A stretch of 64,000 nucleotides of DNA from the NCBI GenBank assembly GCA_004335835.1, contig RWJK01000521.1:1-64000 (forward strand). The letters are read 5' to 3'. The translations under genes were made by a program, and so were the position numbers. The DNA is from Scenedesmus sp. ARA3 (Eukaryota; Chlorophyta; Chlorophyceae; Sphaeropleales; Scenedesmaceae). The notes under the pieces are model-generated. The model was not told the DNA's origin and ran no database searches. It worked only from the letters and a program-made list of their open reading frames with translations. This document shows positions 35,581 to 48,059 of the stretch, one piece after another (position 1 is the first letter of the stretch; every line of letters begins with the position of its first letter).

Positions 35581-36961
35581 AGCACAGCCGCCAGCGCTGG
35601 CAGCGTCGCAGAGCCCCACTTGTTGCTGCTGCTGCTGCTGCTGCCAGAGCTGCTGCTGGGCCCGGAGCTTGCTGCAGCTGCTGCTGCTGCCTGGCCCGCA
35701 CCCAAGTTGTGCACTGCCAAGTCAAGCGGCTGCAGCAGCGGGTGCGCTGGGCCTTGCCTGTTGCTGCTGTGGCCGAAGCCACTGCTACTGCCGAAGCCGC
35801 TGCTACTGCCGGTCCAGGCAGCGGCACGGCTGCTGTTGCTGCTGCTGCCAGCATCCTTCACTTTGTAGAACTTGTACTGCAATGACACTGTGGCAGTGTT
35901 GTGATCGGGCTGGCTGGTGATTAGGCCAAACATGATGGGCTGCTGACTGCTGCTGCTGTTTGCCCGCCAATCCTGCAGCTTCCTGCAAACTGCTGCTTCT
36001 CGCATCGATGGGTGGCAGGGGGTCCCAGGCCGGTAGCTGAACCAGCCAAGCAGCTGCTGCTGGGGATGACTGCTGCTGCTGCTTTCAGTGCTGGCTGTGC
36101 TGCTGGAGCTGGCACGCTGCAGCAGCTGGTCAAGCTGGTCACCTGAGGAAGATGTAGCAATTTCATAGGCAGCTGCGTCAGCTTTGGAGCAATGGCAGTG
36201 TTTCAGCAATGAATGTGAACACCGTAGCCCACGCTATGCTGACCTTGGCATATCAGCTGGCACTTTGAAAGGGACTGAACCAGCTATGAGGGGACACAGG
36301 GCAGCAGTATCTGCACAAATTGCACAGCTTCCAGGACTCCCTACCTGCTATGTCCCCAGTGTTCGTGTAGAATGATTGCATGCTGGTGCAGCAGCAGCTT
36401 GCGGCGATGCGGCCCTCATGCTGCTCCACAAGCAAGGCATCTGGCAAACAACACGCAGCAACAGCAGCAGCAAGCACGGGAAGTCAGCAATAAGCAAATC
36501 ACAAATCGGAGTAGCCACAGTGGCTGCCTGATCAGGCTTGATCTGCACCGCTGGATGGCTTGCAGCTGGGTTCTAGCATCTGCAAAAGCTGCCATGGCAG
36601 TGTGGCCACACTGTGCGTACGGCAGCAAGCATGCTCAGCAGGAGCAACACAACGCCGTCATCTGTTGATATCCTGCAGTGTAAGTTGACTTCAGGACTCC
36701 AGCTGCTTCCCATACCTGCTGAGTCGTGTGCTTGCGTGGTCTGGGTGGTGCACACGCTGCCTGCAGGCACAAGCAAGCAACATCAGCAGGAAGATAGATA
36801 AGATCCCCTCCCTACTTCACGAACGCTGCTGTTTAATACCTCAATGATGTAGTTTGTTCGTAACACTCACCAAACAGCAGTCCATCGCAGGGGCTGCCGT
36901 TGGTCAGCAAGGAATGCAGCAGTGCTGCTAGTGTGGGACCAGCGATAGTCAAGCTATCCAT
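35054..36961 (-). CDS. Abraxas/FAM175-like MPN-domain protein (BRISC/BRCA1-A type scaffold)
   Basis: Minus-strand exons 36961-36871, 36760-36716, 36440-36345, 36172-35412 and 35185-35054 join in phase to 374 residues. Abraxas proteins are catalytically inactive MPN scaffolds that pair with the deubiquitinase BRCC36. The N-terminus MDSLTIAGPTLAALLHSLLT, then SPCDGLLFG, matches the MPN start. ASCCCTSMQSFYTNTGDIA matches the family's C-F-x-LYSFYNSxGEV block, LLGWFSYRPGTPCHPSMRE matches V-GWYxxR..T..xxRE, and LDLAVHNLGAGQ matches the VPLVVANLG block. No JAMM metal motif is seen. A Ser/Gly/Ala/Gln-rich insert with a polyQ run separates the MPN part from a short C-terminal heptad-like coil (SRLDALRASNQALQEQLL). 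It is divergent from the TBC gene. Assignment rests on motif order recalled from the animal proteins. Confidence 0.72.
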
Positions 36962-37704
36962 ACTTGCAGAACCCAGTCAAACGAAATCATTCGATGTGAC
37001 GAGTTGGCGCAGCCCCTAGGTGAATGGGCTTTCGCTGAGATAGAACAGCCCGAATGACAGCTGAGCGGGTGTGCTAGGTCTTCAGCAACAATGGGCTGCT
37101 TGCCTTTAAATGCGTCCAATGGGGTGCTGGTGTATGAGATCAAGGAATACAAAGAACCTGCCATGCATGCGCACCGCTCTACAAACCAGACAACGACGAC
37201 ACCTGTGCTGCCCGTACCTGCGTCCTTGTGCTCCCATACGGCTGTGTATGGTTTGATTAAGAAGTGAGCTTTGACCAAGTTAATCATCCTCTGCTGACAC
37301 TGGCTCGGACCCTACTCCATCACTCAGCACAACAGACAGCTCGTCATCCCAGCCAGCGAGCGTTGTAATGGGCTAGCTCTAATCGCAAATAATAGCAGCA
37401 TGGTTTCCCATGCGCTACGTCTGGATGGCAGCAATGCTGGACAGCCAGGCAGTGCTGGCCAGCTCAGCAGCAGCCATGAGCAACTGCCACTGCTGTCCCA
37501 GGCGCCATGTGATGCTGGCTTCACAGCAGTTGCCAGGTAATCCGACTTACACAAGTACATAGCATTGTATTAAGTTCAGCCTATGCTAGCTGCGCAAGCA
37601 CGAGGCATCCCACACTGCTGTGCAGCGAGCTCAGGCTGCGCTGCAAATGCTGCTGGGCTCTTCCGCCTGTAGTCTACAATGCACCGCAAGCATAGGCATG
37701 ACCG
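36962..37704. promoter_or_regulatory. Divergent intergenic region between the Abraxas-like and TBC genes
   Basis: The two genes point away from each other across about 0.74 kb, so both promoters are expected here. No TATA box was confidently seen. The TBC gene may have an upstream exon in this stretch. Confidence 0.4.
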
Positions 37705-39970
37705 ATGTTGTTGCCACGTTTCATGCATTGCGCCTTTGATTCAAGCAGGGAGGCGAGCTGTGTGCACCAGGGCCTCTGCGCTCAGCTAGTACACCCGCCA
37801 GCGCCAGCGTCAGCTGCTCGGACATCCAGCAGCAGCAGCAGTGACAGCAGCAGTGGTGCACAGCTGCAGAAGCTGACTCCTGCTGACGGTGCAGCCCCAG
37901 CCGCTCCAGGCACCAGCAGCAGCTGCTGCAGCAGCCAACAAGGCAGTCCAACTGCGCCACGCACCTGCAGCAATGCTGGTGGTGCAGCAGCAGCAGCAGC
38001 CGCTGCCTTCGGCAGTGCAGGGGTCCGGGCTGCTGACCATCAGGCCAGCAGTGCCGGTGATGCTGGCAGCTATGCAGAAGAGTATGAAGAGGATGAAGAT
38101 TGCTGGGCCAGTGGTAGTCATGCAAGCAGCAGCGACACGTTCTCTGAAGTAGGGGACCCAGCAGCAACAGAGGTAGGTGGAGCGAAGGTCAGGCAGCAGG
38201 CCAGGTGCACTGCCACTGACAAGGTTGCTGTGCATGCCCAACAGGTGCAGGCCTACAATCACTTGGCGCACAGCAAGCGGCACGCCTTGTTTTGAAAACG
38301 TCCTTGAACCCTAGTATCTGAAGCTGCAGCAGTGCCCACTTTGACCGCAAGGCCTCAACCCACCCTCGCCTGCTGCTGCTGATGCTGATGCTGATGCTGA
38401 TGCTGCCTTGCCCCCTACCTCAGGTGGTGTATGTGCGCGAGGGAGTTGCAGTGTGGCCCAGCCACAGCCGGCGCATCCTGGGGCGGCTCAGCTTGGTGAA
38501 ACAGCATGCAGTGCTGTTCATGGCTTGGCTGCCATACAGCGCGCCACCTGCAGCAGCAGCAGCAGCAGCAGTGCAAGCGCAGCCTCTGGCACATGCAGCA
38601 GCGACAGCCGGCAGCAGCACAGGCAGCGTGGCAGATGTACAACAGCAGCAGCGACAGCGGAACCGGGGGCATTCACAAGAACAGCAAGGGGAACAGCACA
38701 TAGCACAGCATGAACAGGTTGAGCAGCAGCAGCAGCAGCAGCAGCAGTGTACAGCTCATGCAGAGCAGCAGTATGATGTAGACGGTGCCCTGCAGGGCTG
38801 TGAGGAAGAAGCCTCGCAGCCTGACAGCAGCTGGCTGGAGCAGCAGCGGCAGCAGCAGGAGCAAGACACAGACAGGTTCAGCCTGCCTGTGCCGCTGGCA
38901 ACACCACGGCAGCAGCAGCAGCAGCAGCAGCAGCATGGACCAGCCAGTCCTACAGCTGCTGCTGCCATTACATCAGCAGCAGCTGCTGCCCGTACCTCTG
39001 CACCAGGTACTAGCAACAGCTGCAGCTCAATACTGGCCAGCAGCAGCAGCAGCAGCAGCAGTGCTGATACTGGCCGCAGCTTGTATGCCATCCACCCCAT
39101 CCCTCTGTCAGATGTGAAAGCCCTAGTCAAGCACACACCACCACTAGGGGTGCACCAGCTGACAGTTGTCCTCACCAGCGGCCTCACTCTGCCTCCGTTA
39201 CACTTCCACAACGGCGGCCTACGCGAGCTCATTGAAGCGCTGCGCCAGCACAGCAGCCTGGTCAAAGCAGCGGGCGTTAGTAACACATACCTGGTCAACG
39301 ACACAGCTGACCCACTGCAGCGTTGCTTACTGGCATTGGATGTGGCAGATATCGTGCTAGGGGCGCCGCCGCCAGGCGCTAGCTGTGTGGCTGCACCAGT
39401 GGGGCTTGAGGTACAACTGCAAAATGAGGATGCATTTGCTGATGGAGGAGTGATGGGCTGGCAGGCAGTCGACAGTGCAGCAGCAGCAGCAACAGCAGAT
39501 GGCGCAGACGCAGCTAGACAGGCAGGCAGCAGCAGCAACTTGTTTGGCCTCGGGGCGAGCAGCCGGGCGCGGCTGTCTGCAGCAGCGGCTGCAGCGGCAG
39601 CAGCAGTGGCTGGCGCTGGCAGTCCTGCGCTGCCGCACCTGCCGTGGGGTGGCTTTGGGGCTGGCTATGCTGGAGCGAGCAGCTATTCCTGGGGTGCACC
39701 AGCAGCAGCGGCAGCAGCAGCAGCAGCAGCAAGTGGAGAAGCTGAAGCAGCTGATGGTGTAGGTGCAGAGCATGGCAGCAGTAATGCAATAGCATGGAGC
39801 GGGCTGCGGGGCAAGCTGGCCAGCCAGCTGAACAGCACACTCAGCAAGGTGGGGCAGCTGGCAGTTGAAGGGGCCAGCAGCATTGTGGCAGCAGCCATGG
39901 ACAGCTGGCATGCTGAGACGATGCGGCACTTTGATGAGGAGGTGGCGCTGTTTGAGGAGTGGGGGCAGGC

Positions 39971-40004
<34 letters not shown>

Positions 40005-43000
40005 GTGCAAGGGCAGCTGGACTGCCAAGGGCGGCAGGGTTTGCAGGACACAGTTGCAGCAGCAGCCGTACCTGGCAACGACCATGGCGGCAGCAGCAGT
40101 GACCAAGCGCTTGCGGCTGCACAAGCCGCACAGTCGCCACTGCCGTCTTCCGCAGCACCGCCAGCAGCAGCTGACAGCTCTGGCTTTGCCGCAGCAGCGG
40201 CAGCAACGCTTGCAGTAGACGTCATCGCAGCTGCTGCTGCTGGCGGTGCGGCAAGCTTGTCCGCTCCCACTGCTGCTGCTGCTGCTGCTGCTGACGTGGA
40301 CACCAGCCTGGGGTCATTCGAGCTGCTGGAGGATGACTCATCATCACTGGCAGGCCCAACGCAGCAGCTTGCTGCGGTGCGGGCCCGTGCCGCGCCGCCG
40401 CCGCTGAGCAGCGAGGAGCTGGCCAGCTTTCTCGATGGTGACGGGCGGCTGGTGGACGAGGCGGGGTTCAGGGAAAGAGTGTTCCAAGCAGGTGATTGGA
40501 TGAGACGGGCAATGGATGATGCGGCAATGGATTCTGCGGGGTGTGAGAAGGATGTGCTGTGTATGCAAGCGTGTGGCTGGCTGCTTGCAGCGTCAGGCTG
40601 GAGGCATGTGCACTGGCAGCATGTGGTGCGCTGCTGGGGCCGCTTCTGGCTGTGTCCACATTTGCTGTCACGCTGCTGCCAGTGCTGATGGCTGCTACCG
40701 CTGCGCTGATCATGTGTCTTTTCTACTTACTATTGTTTCACTTTTCAATCGACCTCGCAGGCATCGAGCCGGCTGCGCGCAGGGAGGCATCAAGCCATAT
40801 GTAACCACCGTTCCATTGTTACAGCCTTTTCATCAGGCTTCCTGCTTGTGGCAGCAAGGCATCTGCAGGAACTGCTGCTGTCTGATCTACATCTTTTGTA
40901 ACAATCTTGCTGCTGCTGCTGCTTCTGGGCTGCTTTACATCCTTTGCCTTTTCGCAGGCATTGAGCCCACCGCGCGCCGTGAGGCCTGGAAGTGGCTGCT
41001 GGGCGTGTACCCTGCCGGCAGCAGCAGCGCACACCGGCAGCAGCAGCGCCTGCGGCAGCAGCAGCAGTACGCGCTGCTGCAGGGCCAGTGGGCTGCGGTG
41101 GGCCCTGAGCAGGCGCGGCGCTGGGGCAAGTGGCGGGAGCGGCGCAGCAGGATTGATAAGGACGTGGCGCGCACCGACAGGTAAGGGGCGGTGGAGGGGC
41201 TGGTGCTGTTTTGCGGGGACTTGCAGGAAGCACACTCTGCAACAGCACAATACGAACCTAGTGCTCACTTGCAAGTGAAACAAGGACGTGGCACGCACCG
41301 ACAGGTGAGGGGGCTGATGGCGTTCTTGCTATGGCTTGATGGGTATTGTGATGATCATGTGGTGGGGGACAGCTGCGGCTGTGCTGCTTGGCCAACACAG
41401 CTCTGCACGGTGCCAGCAGGTGGTGCACTAGATGGCAGCTGGGGCCTAACGTATGCAGCGGCAATGCGTCACACACGTGCAGTGGTTGCAATTAACGGGC
41501 CTCACACCACGTCATTGCTTCCTGTGTTGCTTGGTCATCCTGCAGGCTGCACCCCTTCTACCGGGGCCGTGACGCGCCGCAGCACCTGGCCGCGCTGCGT
41601 GACGTGCTGCGCTGCTACTGCCTGTTCAACTGGGACCTGGGCTACTGCCAGGGCATGAGCGACCTGGCCAGCCCACTGCTGGTGGCAATGGAGGGAGACG
41701 AGGTGCGGCGAGGGGGTTGCGCAGCGGCAGCAGCAGCAGCAGCAATGATTCTGCAGCATCATTGTCTGCTTGGTGGTTCTTTGTTATGTTGTGTTGGCGG
41801 GTGAGCGACTGGCCATGGAGGGCGAGAGGTGACGCGAGGGGGCAGCAGCAGCAGCAGGAAGAGCAGCAACGTTTAAATCAGACCTGCATGTGGTGTTTGG
41901 GGTCTTTGAGATCTCCAGTTTCAACGGCAGCAGTAAGGAGAAGCAGCATCAAGTAAGCAAAGGATCAACTTTCAACCTCTCCTGGCTGCAGGTGGATGCC
42001 TTCTGGTGCTTTGTGGGGCTGATGGAGCGCATGGCAGGCAACTTTGCGCAGGACCAGGCAGGCATGCACACGCAGCTGGCAGCGCTGCGGCAGCTGGTGC
42101 AGGTGCGGCTGGCTGGGTGACAAGATGCTGCAGGAATGTGGGCTGTGAGGCACTTTATGCGGCAAGCATGCGGCGTGTGCCTTCCAAAGGTGTCTGCACG
42201 CTACAGCAACTAGTGTGGTGCATGCTGATGGTACAGCCCTGCACATGCTGCAGTGATCACGTCAACTTTTCAGTATGTTGTCGAGCACTGCCGTCAGCTG
42301 TTCAGCATGTGGCGTACAGTGCTGCTTCAGCTTCACAGCTGTAACTGTATCCTGTGTGCGCCTGCTACATGGACTGCTGCTGCTGCTGCTGCCGCCTACA
42401 ACTCACCTGCAGGTGCTGGACCCGCAGCTGCACGCGCTGTTTGAGGCGCGCGAGTGCCTCAACTACTTCTTCGCCTTCCGCTGGCTGCTCATCCACTTCA
42501 AGCGCGAGTTCCCCTTCGACCAGGTGCGACGCTATCAAGGCCTACTGCGCTGTTTTCCAGGGGTTGTGTTGCCGCTTGGCCGCTTGCAAGGTTTGCGTGC
42601 CACAGGGCCCACAGTTCAAGATAGTGAGGTTCGGGGCTTGGGCCCAGCCACTGCAGGCGCGGTGGAGCTGCATCGTGCATTAAGTAGATCCATCACAGCA
42701 GCTGCATGCGTGCAGCCACGTGACGGCTTCCTGCAGCACGAAGGCGCCGCTTGCTGCTGCGCTTACCTGCACAGACATGCAGGCATTGTGATCCCAGGTC
42801 TCAGCTCCTCCACCGTACCTTAGCCGCTGAAGTTTCACCTGCCATCCGCCACTTTGCTCTCCCCAACCTACTCCACTGCCACACTGCTGCCGCCCCCCTC
42901 CCCTGCAGGTGCTGTGCCTGTGGGAGGCGTGCTGGGCCTGCCCCCTGACCCCCCACCTGCACCTGTACCTGGCAGCAGCAGTGCTCATCCAGCACCGCCG

Positions 43001-43160
43001 GCTGCTGCTGACCGACCCGGCGCTGGACTTTGACGGCCTGCTGCGCTTCTGTGTGGGCCTGGCGGGGCGGCTGGAGCTGGGCGGCTGCCTGCGGCTGGCG
43101 GAGGCGCTGGCGTTGATTGCGGGGCAGGCGGGGCAGGAGTTGCTGGCCGGGCTGCCATAA
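37705..43160 (+). CDS. Gyp7/TBC1D15-type Rab GTPase-activating protein
   Basis: Exons 37705-38172, 38424-40491, 40958-41180, 41546-41702, 41992-42102, 42413-42523 and 42909-43160 join in phase to about 1129 residues. It stimulates GTP hydrolysis by Rab proteins; the family targets Rab7-type GTPases. Exon 2 opens with VVYVREGVAVWPSHSRRILG, as in the N-terminal Rab-binding region of TBC1D15, then GLTLPPLHFHNGG and DPLQRCLLAL. A low-complexity Ala/Gln/Ser-rich segment with polyQ follows. The TBC domain begins GIEPTARREAWKWLLGVYP. The arginine finger is in RIDKDVARTDR, the glutamine finger in LGYCQGMSDL, then VDAFWCFVGLMERM and FFAFRWLLIHFKREF. Both catalytic residues are present. The start is uncertain: the frame is open from ATG 37705, but exon 1 is low-complexity. 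Exon edges are duplicated in several introns. Confidence 0.85.
40755..41000 (+). repeat. Duplicated acceptor and start of TBC exon 3
   Basis: TCGCAG followed by GCATYGAGCC..GAGGC has starts at 40761 and 40958 (real), 197 bp apart. The upstream copy is in phase but reaches TAA after SSHM. Confidence 0.9.
41150..41325 (+). repeat. Duplicated end of TBC exon 3
   Basis: AAGGACGTGGCGCGCACCGAC + AG with the donor at 41181 recurs at 41282-41304 with its donor at 41305. Offset 124 bp. Confidence 0.9.
41680..41840 (+). repeat. Partly duplicated end of TBC exon 4
   Basis: CAATGGAGGGAGACGAG and GTGCGGCGAGGG at 41687-41714 resemble CATGGAGGGCGAGAG and GTGACGCGAGGG at about 41814-41840. Confidence 0.65.
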
Positions 43161-43505
43161 TGTGGTTGCATCGCTGGCGGGGCTGCTGTATCGTAGCGGT
43201 CGGAGGGGCGGCTGGAGCTGGGGGGCTGCCTGCGGCTGGCTGAGGCGCTGGCACTCATTGCCGGGCAGGCAGGGCAGGAGCTGCTGGCCGGGCTGCCTTA
43301 GCGGCTACTGGGCTTGCGAACAGCCGGTCTGCTGCGCAGCAGGGATGCGGCTGGCGGAGGCGCTGGCGTTGATTGCGGGGGACGCGGGCAAGGAGCTGCT
43401 GGCTGGCTGCCATAATGTGGTGGCATCACTGGCAGGGCTGCTGTATCGTAGCGGGCGGCGGGGCGGCTGGAGCTGGGGGGGTGCCTGCGGCTGGCTGCGG
43501 CCGCC
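43063..43505 (+). repeat. Copies of the last coding block of the TBC gene past its stop
   Basis: The block coding RLELGGCLRLAEALALIAGQ with its stop at 43158-43160 is followed by a second copy ending in TAG at 43299-43301 (offset 141 bp) and a rearranged third copy at about 43340-43505. The linker TGTATCGTAGCGG is also copied. Confidence 0.9.
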
Positions 43506-44406
43506 TGTGTAGCATGTACTGTGCCTTGCACAATGCTTTGTGCGGATCATTGTGTGCATTGTATTGCTCCTATGAGTGTGTGTGTGCAGTCGTGCTGCAC
43601 GTAAGCCGCACAGGCCATGTTTGTATTGTAGGAGTCTCAAATGTAGGCCACCAAGTGCGATGTAGTGTCACTGGCAGTGAAACCAGCTTGCTTTTGTTTT
43701 TTACGGGTTGCGTGTACAGCCGACAACGTGTTATGCTTACTGGCAGGTGCTGTGGCGTGCCACTTTCGTAATTGGGAAAGCCCTGTTTGTGTGTATGCCA
43801 ACCTTGCCACTGGCGTGCATGCCGGTGCGCGCTGCTGGTGTACAGGAAATTCTTGAGTTTTGCATGTGTACTTTTACGTTTACATTGCTGTTGCAGGCCC
43901 TGCATAGGTCAATGTTTGTCGTTGAATATATTCATCTGATATAGGGCAGTGTTGTTTCAATTTTTATAGGTGATCATAGAAACTTGCATGTAAGCAGGCA
44001 TTGCCGGGCCTTGGATGGCTCTCTGGGCAGCAGTACCTGTGTAGCCATGGCTGCCTGCAGCAGTACGTTCATGATGTGGAGCACATGAGGGTAACAGGAC
44101 TCTGTTACAGGTACTCACTGGTCCTTTCATAGTCAACAAAAGCATCTGATGCATCTTACAGCACATGTATCGAGTAATCGGACCGCCCACTGAGCTTTCA
44201 ACTCTTGTCATCACGGTTGTCATGTCTGGCCCCAGGCTCAAAGGAACGCTCGAAACAAGGTGCATGGCGATGGTTCATCGGATCTAGTTGCCTGGTGCTC
44301 TTACTGCCAGTGCTTGCTGCTTTCGGTGGGCGTACCCCTTCAACTGTCTGATGAAGCAGTGACTTGGACAGACCTGCAGCACCTCGGCTGTGCTTCAAAA
44401 CACGCT
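43506..44406. other. Intergenic region, no gene recognised
   Basis: No exon was recognised and this stretch is nearly free of CAG/CTG runs. It should contain the TBC 3' UTR and the promoter of the GPR107-like gene. Confidence 0.45.
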
Positions 44407-47149
44407 ATGAACAAGCTATTGCTGCTTGGGCTCGTGCTGGCCGCCCTGGGGTCAGCGTATGCCCGCATCGAGTACGCTCATGTGTTCTACGACGACAGGC
44501 CGCTCATAGAGATCACACAGCCCTTTGGCTTCGGCAGTAGGGGTCACATAGACATAGTTCTGCGGGACATCAGCATCTGGAGGCGCCATGACAGCGAGGA
44601 CGACTACAAGCTGGGCAACGTTGGCTTCTTCCTGGCCAACATCAACTCAGCCAGCTCCAGCGTCACGCAGGAGATGCTCTCGCAGGCGTGCCTGCTAGAA
44701 GAGCGGGACCTGTTGAAGCTCTTCACGTTTGCTGACCCCAAGGTGGAGGCAGTCATCGATGGCAAGGCCCCCAACGTGACCTTCCATGTGGAGGTCAAAG
44801 ATGGGGGCCTCTTCTCGGTCTTCTTTGCCAACTGCGAGCAGCGCACGCCCGTGTCATTCGCCATGAAGGTGTCTGCCTACAACCTGGTGGGGCCGCAGGG
44901 CCGCAAGGACTACCTGTCCATCGGCGAGGGAGAGCTGGACGTGATGTACTGGGTGCGCAGCAGCAGCAGCAGCTACAGCAGCAGCGGCATCAGCGGGTTC
45001 AGAGTGCTGAAATGGAACAGTGATGGCAGGGGTTGGTGAAGGGGGGTGTCACCAGTGTCAAAGGCAGCAGTAGGGCTTGTCAGTAGCGTTCACAGCAGCA
45101 GCAGCAGCACGCTGCTAGCACCAGTTCGCAGCATCGTATGTTACACACGACAAGCCGTCCGCCGGATTGCAGTTTGCAATCACCAGTGTAACTATTGCAA
45201 ATAAGCAGCATGAAGCTTCAGTAGGCAGCAATGGCAGCAGCAGATCAACTCATCAGCTGAATATCTTTAGCACACCAGCTTGGCAGTGACAGCAGCGTTA
45301 TCCCACTCTGGGTAACAGCTGCAGAACAGATTGCATTGCAGTTGCATAGCGGGCGCGAAAGCACCACCAACACCAGCAGTGCTTGTGCGTGCAGCATGCT
45401 GCTCCGGCCCAGCACCAGTCAGGGATGTCCAGCAGGTGCTTGCTGGACGGTACCACAGGGCAGCAGCAGTGACAGCCTGCAGCTGCTGTTCATTCAGCAG
45501 CCCTCATACACACATCTGTTCCGCGCCCGCTCAATCTCACCATCTTGTGCTGTTATCTCCGCTGGCTGTTACCATCCTGCCTCCATCCCTGCCGCAGGTT
45601 ATGTTTGGCCTGTTTGCCACCATCACCGCAGCTTGGGCCACAACTCTAGTGCGCGCGCGCCGCACTGCCGGCAGCGTGCACTCCATCCACTGGCTTATGC
45701 TGGGCCTAGTGGCCTTCAAGACGCTGACGCTGCTGGCGCAGGCCTGCATGTACCTGGTTATTCAACGCGCCGGCAGCCCGCATGGCTGGAACTGGGTGTA
45801 CTACATCGCCACCTTCTTCAGGGGCATGCTGTTCTTCAGCGTCATCGTGCTGATTGGCACGGGATGGTGAGGAGCTGCTGCTGCTGCTGTCGAAGCAGTG
45901 CTGCTGGCAGTTATCATTCGGCACAGCAGGCAGTCGCCAGGGCTCAGTAGGCGTGCCGGCCTTTGAACGTGATCTGCAAGCTCGGGGTGTATATTCTGCG
46001 CCGCAGCAACTGCTTTGGCGGCTTATGAGCATACAGATGCATCTGCATGCAGCTTGAGACGCAGTGGCAGCATGGATGCAGACGTTCGCTGCCGGCTGGC
46101 GTGCTGAGGCTCTGCTGTGCTTTGTTGCTTGTGCTGCTGCCGCATGTCATTGGTGTTTGTGCTGCTGCTGCAGGAGCTACATGAAGCCCTTCATTGATGA
46201 CAACACGCGCAAGGTGCTCATGGTGGTCATCCCGCTGCAGGTGCGGTCCTAGGTTTCAGGCGCTGTAGCGTTTGTGTGCGGAGATTAGGGAAGCAGCTGC
46301 TGCTGTGGCGGTGCAAAGGTGCAGCTGTGGTTACTGCGGTGGCCGCGTAGGTCGGCATCATCAGCAGCAGCAGCGCTGGTGAGGAGTCGCCCAGCTTGCT
46401 GTCACCCACTTACTGTCACCTTGACACACGCGGCTGCTGTCACCGGCTGATGTAAACCCTGACACACCCGGCTGCTGTCACGCTCCATGCCGCCGCAGGT
46501 GCTTGCGCTCATACGCCTTCAGTCTGACACACGTGGGTGCTGTCACGCCGCGCCGCCACCGTCAACACACACACTTGCCGTCACCCGCCGCCGCAGGTGT
46601 TTGCGGACATTGCCATCGTCATCACTGGCGAGGAGTCACCCGTTTACTGTCACCTGACGCACCCGGCTGCTGTCCCCTGCTTGCTTGTTGTCACCCCCGC
46701 CCCACCCCACCCTCCCACAGGTGTTTGCGGAGATCGCCATCGTCATCACTGGCGAGGAGTCGCCCTCCATCCGCGACTGGGTCACCTGGGTGAACATCCT
46801 GCACTTTGTGGACATCCTGTGCTGCTGCGCGATCCTGTTCCCCATCGTGTGGAGCATCAAGCACCTGCGCGACGCCAGCGAGACAGACGGCAAAGCGGCA
46901 CGGGCGCTTGAGAAGCTGCAGCTCTTCCGGCAGTTCTACATCCTGGTCGTGGTGTTCATCTACTTCACGCGCATTGTGGTGTTTCTGCTGCGGGAGAACC
47001 TGGCGAATAGCTTGTATGCGTGGGTTGCGGATGCAGCGTATGAGCTGGCGTACCTGGCGTTCTATGTGTGGGTGGGCGTGCGCTTTGCGCCGAATGCCAA
47101 TAACCCGTACACCAAGCTGCGGCAGGAAGAGATTGAGATGAGGGTGTAG
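44407..47149 (+). CDS. GPR107/108-type seven-transmembrane protein (lung 7-TM family)
   Basis: Exons 44407-44952, 45598-45866, 46174-46240 and 46721-47149 join in phase to 436 residues. The family consists of Golgi/trans-Golgi membrane proteins with a lumenal N-terminal domain and seven helices, linked to membrane trafficking in animals and plants. Residues 1-19 are a signal peptide (MNKLLLLGLVLAALGSAYA). The lumenal domain runs to about 180 and ends LSIGEGELDVMYW. The membrane part shows HSIHWLMLGLVAFKTL, FFSVIVLIGTGWSYMKPF, KVLMVVIPLQVFAEIA, DWVTWVNILHFVDILCCCAI, LFPIVWSIKHLRDASETDGK and LFRQFYILVVVFIYFTRIVV. These match plant homologues block by block as I recall them. The cytosolic tail is short and acidic. 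The start gives the signal peptide at once. The acceptor of exon 4 is present in three copies. Confidence 0.9.
46499..46770 (+). repeat. Three copies of the acceptor and start of GPR107-like exon 4
   Basis: CAG followed by GTGYTTGCGG starts at 46499, 46597 and 46721 (real). The second copy reads VFADIAIVITGEESP before diverging. Offsets are 98 and 124 bp. A further fragment GAGGAGTCGCCCAGC lies at about 46380. Confidence 0.88.
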
Positions 47150-47871
47150 CGGGGAAGGGGGTGGGTGTGAAGGGCTGATCGGTCAGGTTTGGGTTTGCAT
47201 GGTGGGTTGAGTGTGGTGGTGTGGTTGCATCAACCTGCAGCCGGTGTACTGCCAGCGGCTGTTGGGGCTGCAGCTAGCTGTGTTGCAGTGGGGACGCATG
47301 CACTTGGAGAAGGACATTCACTTTGATGGTTAATTGATGTGAATTGATGTGATTGGTTAAGTGGTTTGCATGGCATAGCTGTTGGTGGTCGCTGTGGCGT
47401 CCTGCCAGCTGCATGTTCACTGTCCCCAAGTGGCGCGTATGCAGGCAGATGGACAGGCACAGGTGGCGTTGCTGGTAATGCAGCAGCGCCTGCTGGATTG
47501 CTGCAACCTGGGTATTTGTGGTGTCCTTTGTATGGGAAGGCGTGCAATCTGCTGTGTTGCTGCCAGGCCTGGCTCTTTAAGCATGTGCGGGGTCGTCCTG
47601 CTGATGTGACAAGCTCGAAACCCTAGCTGCTGCTTTTATCAACTGAATTGCACCGACATGATGTTGGACGTTTTCTTCACTGTTAAGCGTGAGCTCAACA
47701 AGCAGCAGACTTCGCAGCTTGCAGGAACATGTGGTCCCGTGTTTGAGTCCGCCTTCGCACAACGCAACAACACACAGTGCATGCCGCCCAGTGCAGTATA
47801 ACTTTCACCGGCTGAACACGCTTGTCACCAGCTGGCGGATTCACGAGTGTACCTCAGGAACTGGCACACCA
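47150..47871. other. Intergenic region, no gene recognised
   Basis: The SET-protein frame remains open upstream to 47689, so the true start could lie earlier than 47872. Otherwise nothing was identified. Confidence 0.4.
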
Positions 47872-48022
47872 ATGCAGCACACCGTTGGCGGCATGCAGGC
47901 TGCAAGCAGCAGGTTTCGCAGCTGCCACCGCGCCTGGCTGTACAGACAACAAAACATCAATCTTCATAGGATACGATGGCAAGCTGCACCAGCACAGACG
48001 CCTGCTAACACCACCAATGGCA

Positions 48023-48059
<37 letters not shown>

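Noticed and set aside
38415..40303. Long minus-strand frames opposite the TBC gene
   Set aside because: They are polyL/polyC/polyA shadows of CAG/GCA runs in the real exon and contain no non-repetitive conserved block.
40755..40803. Upstream TBC exon-3 copy as a real exon
   Set aside because: After the copied start it runs into TAA within 15 codons and lacks the TBC continuation (WKWLLGVYP).
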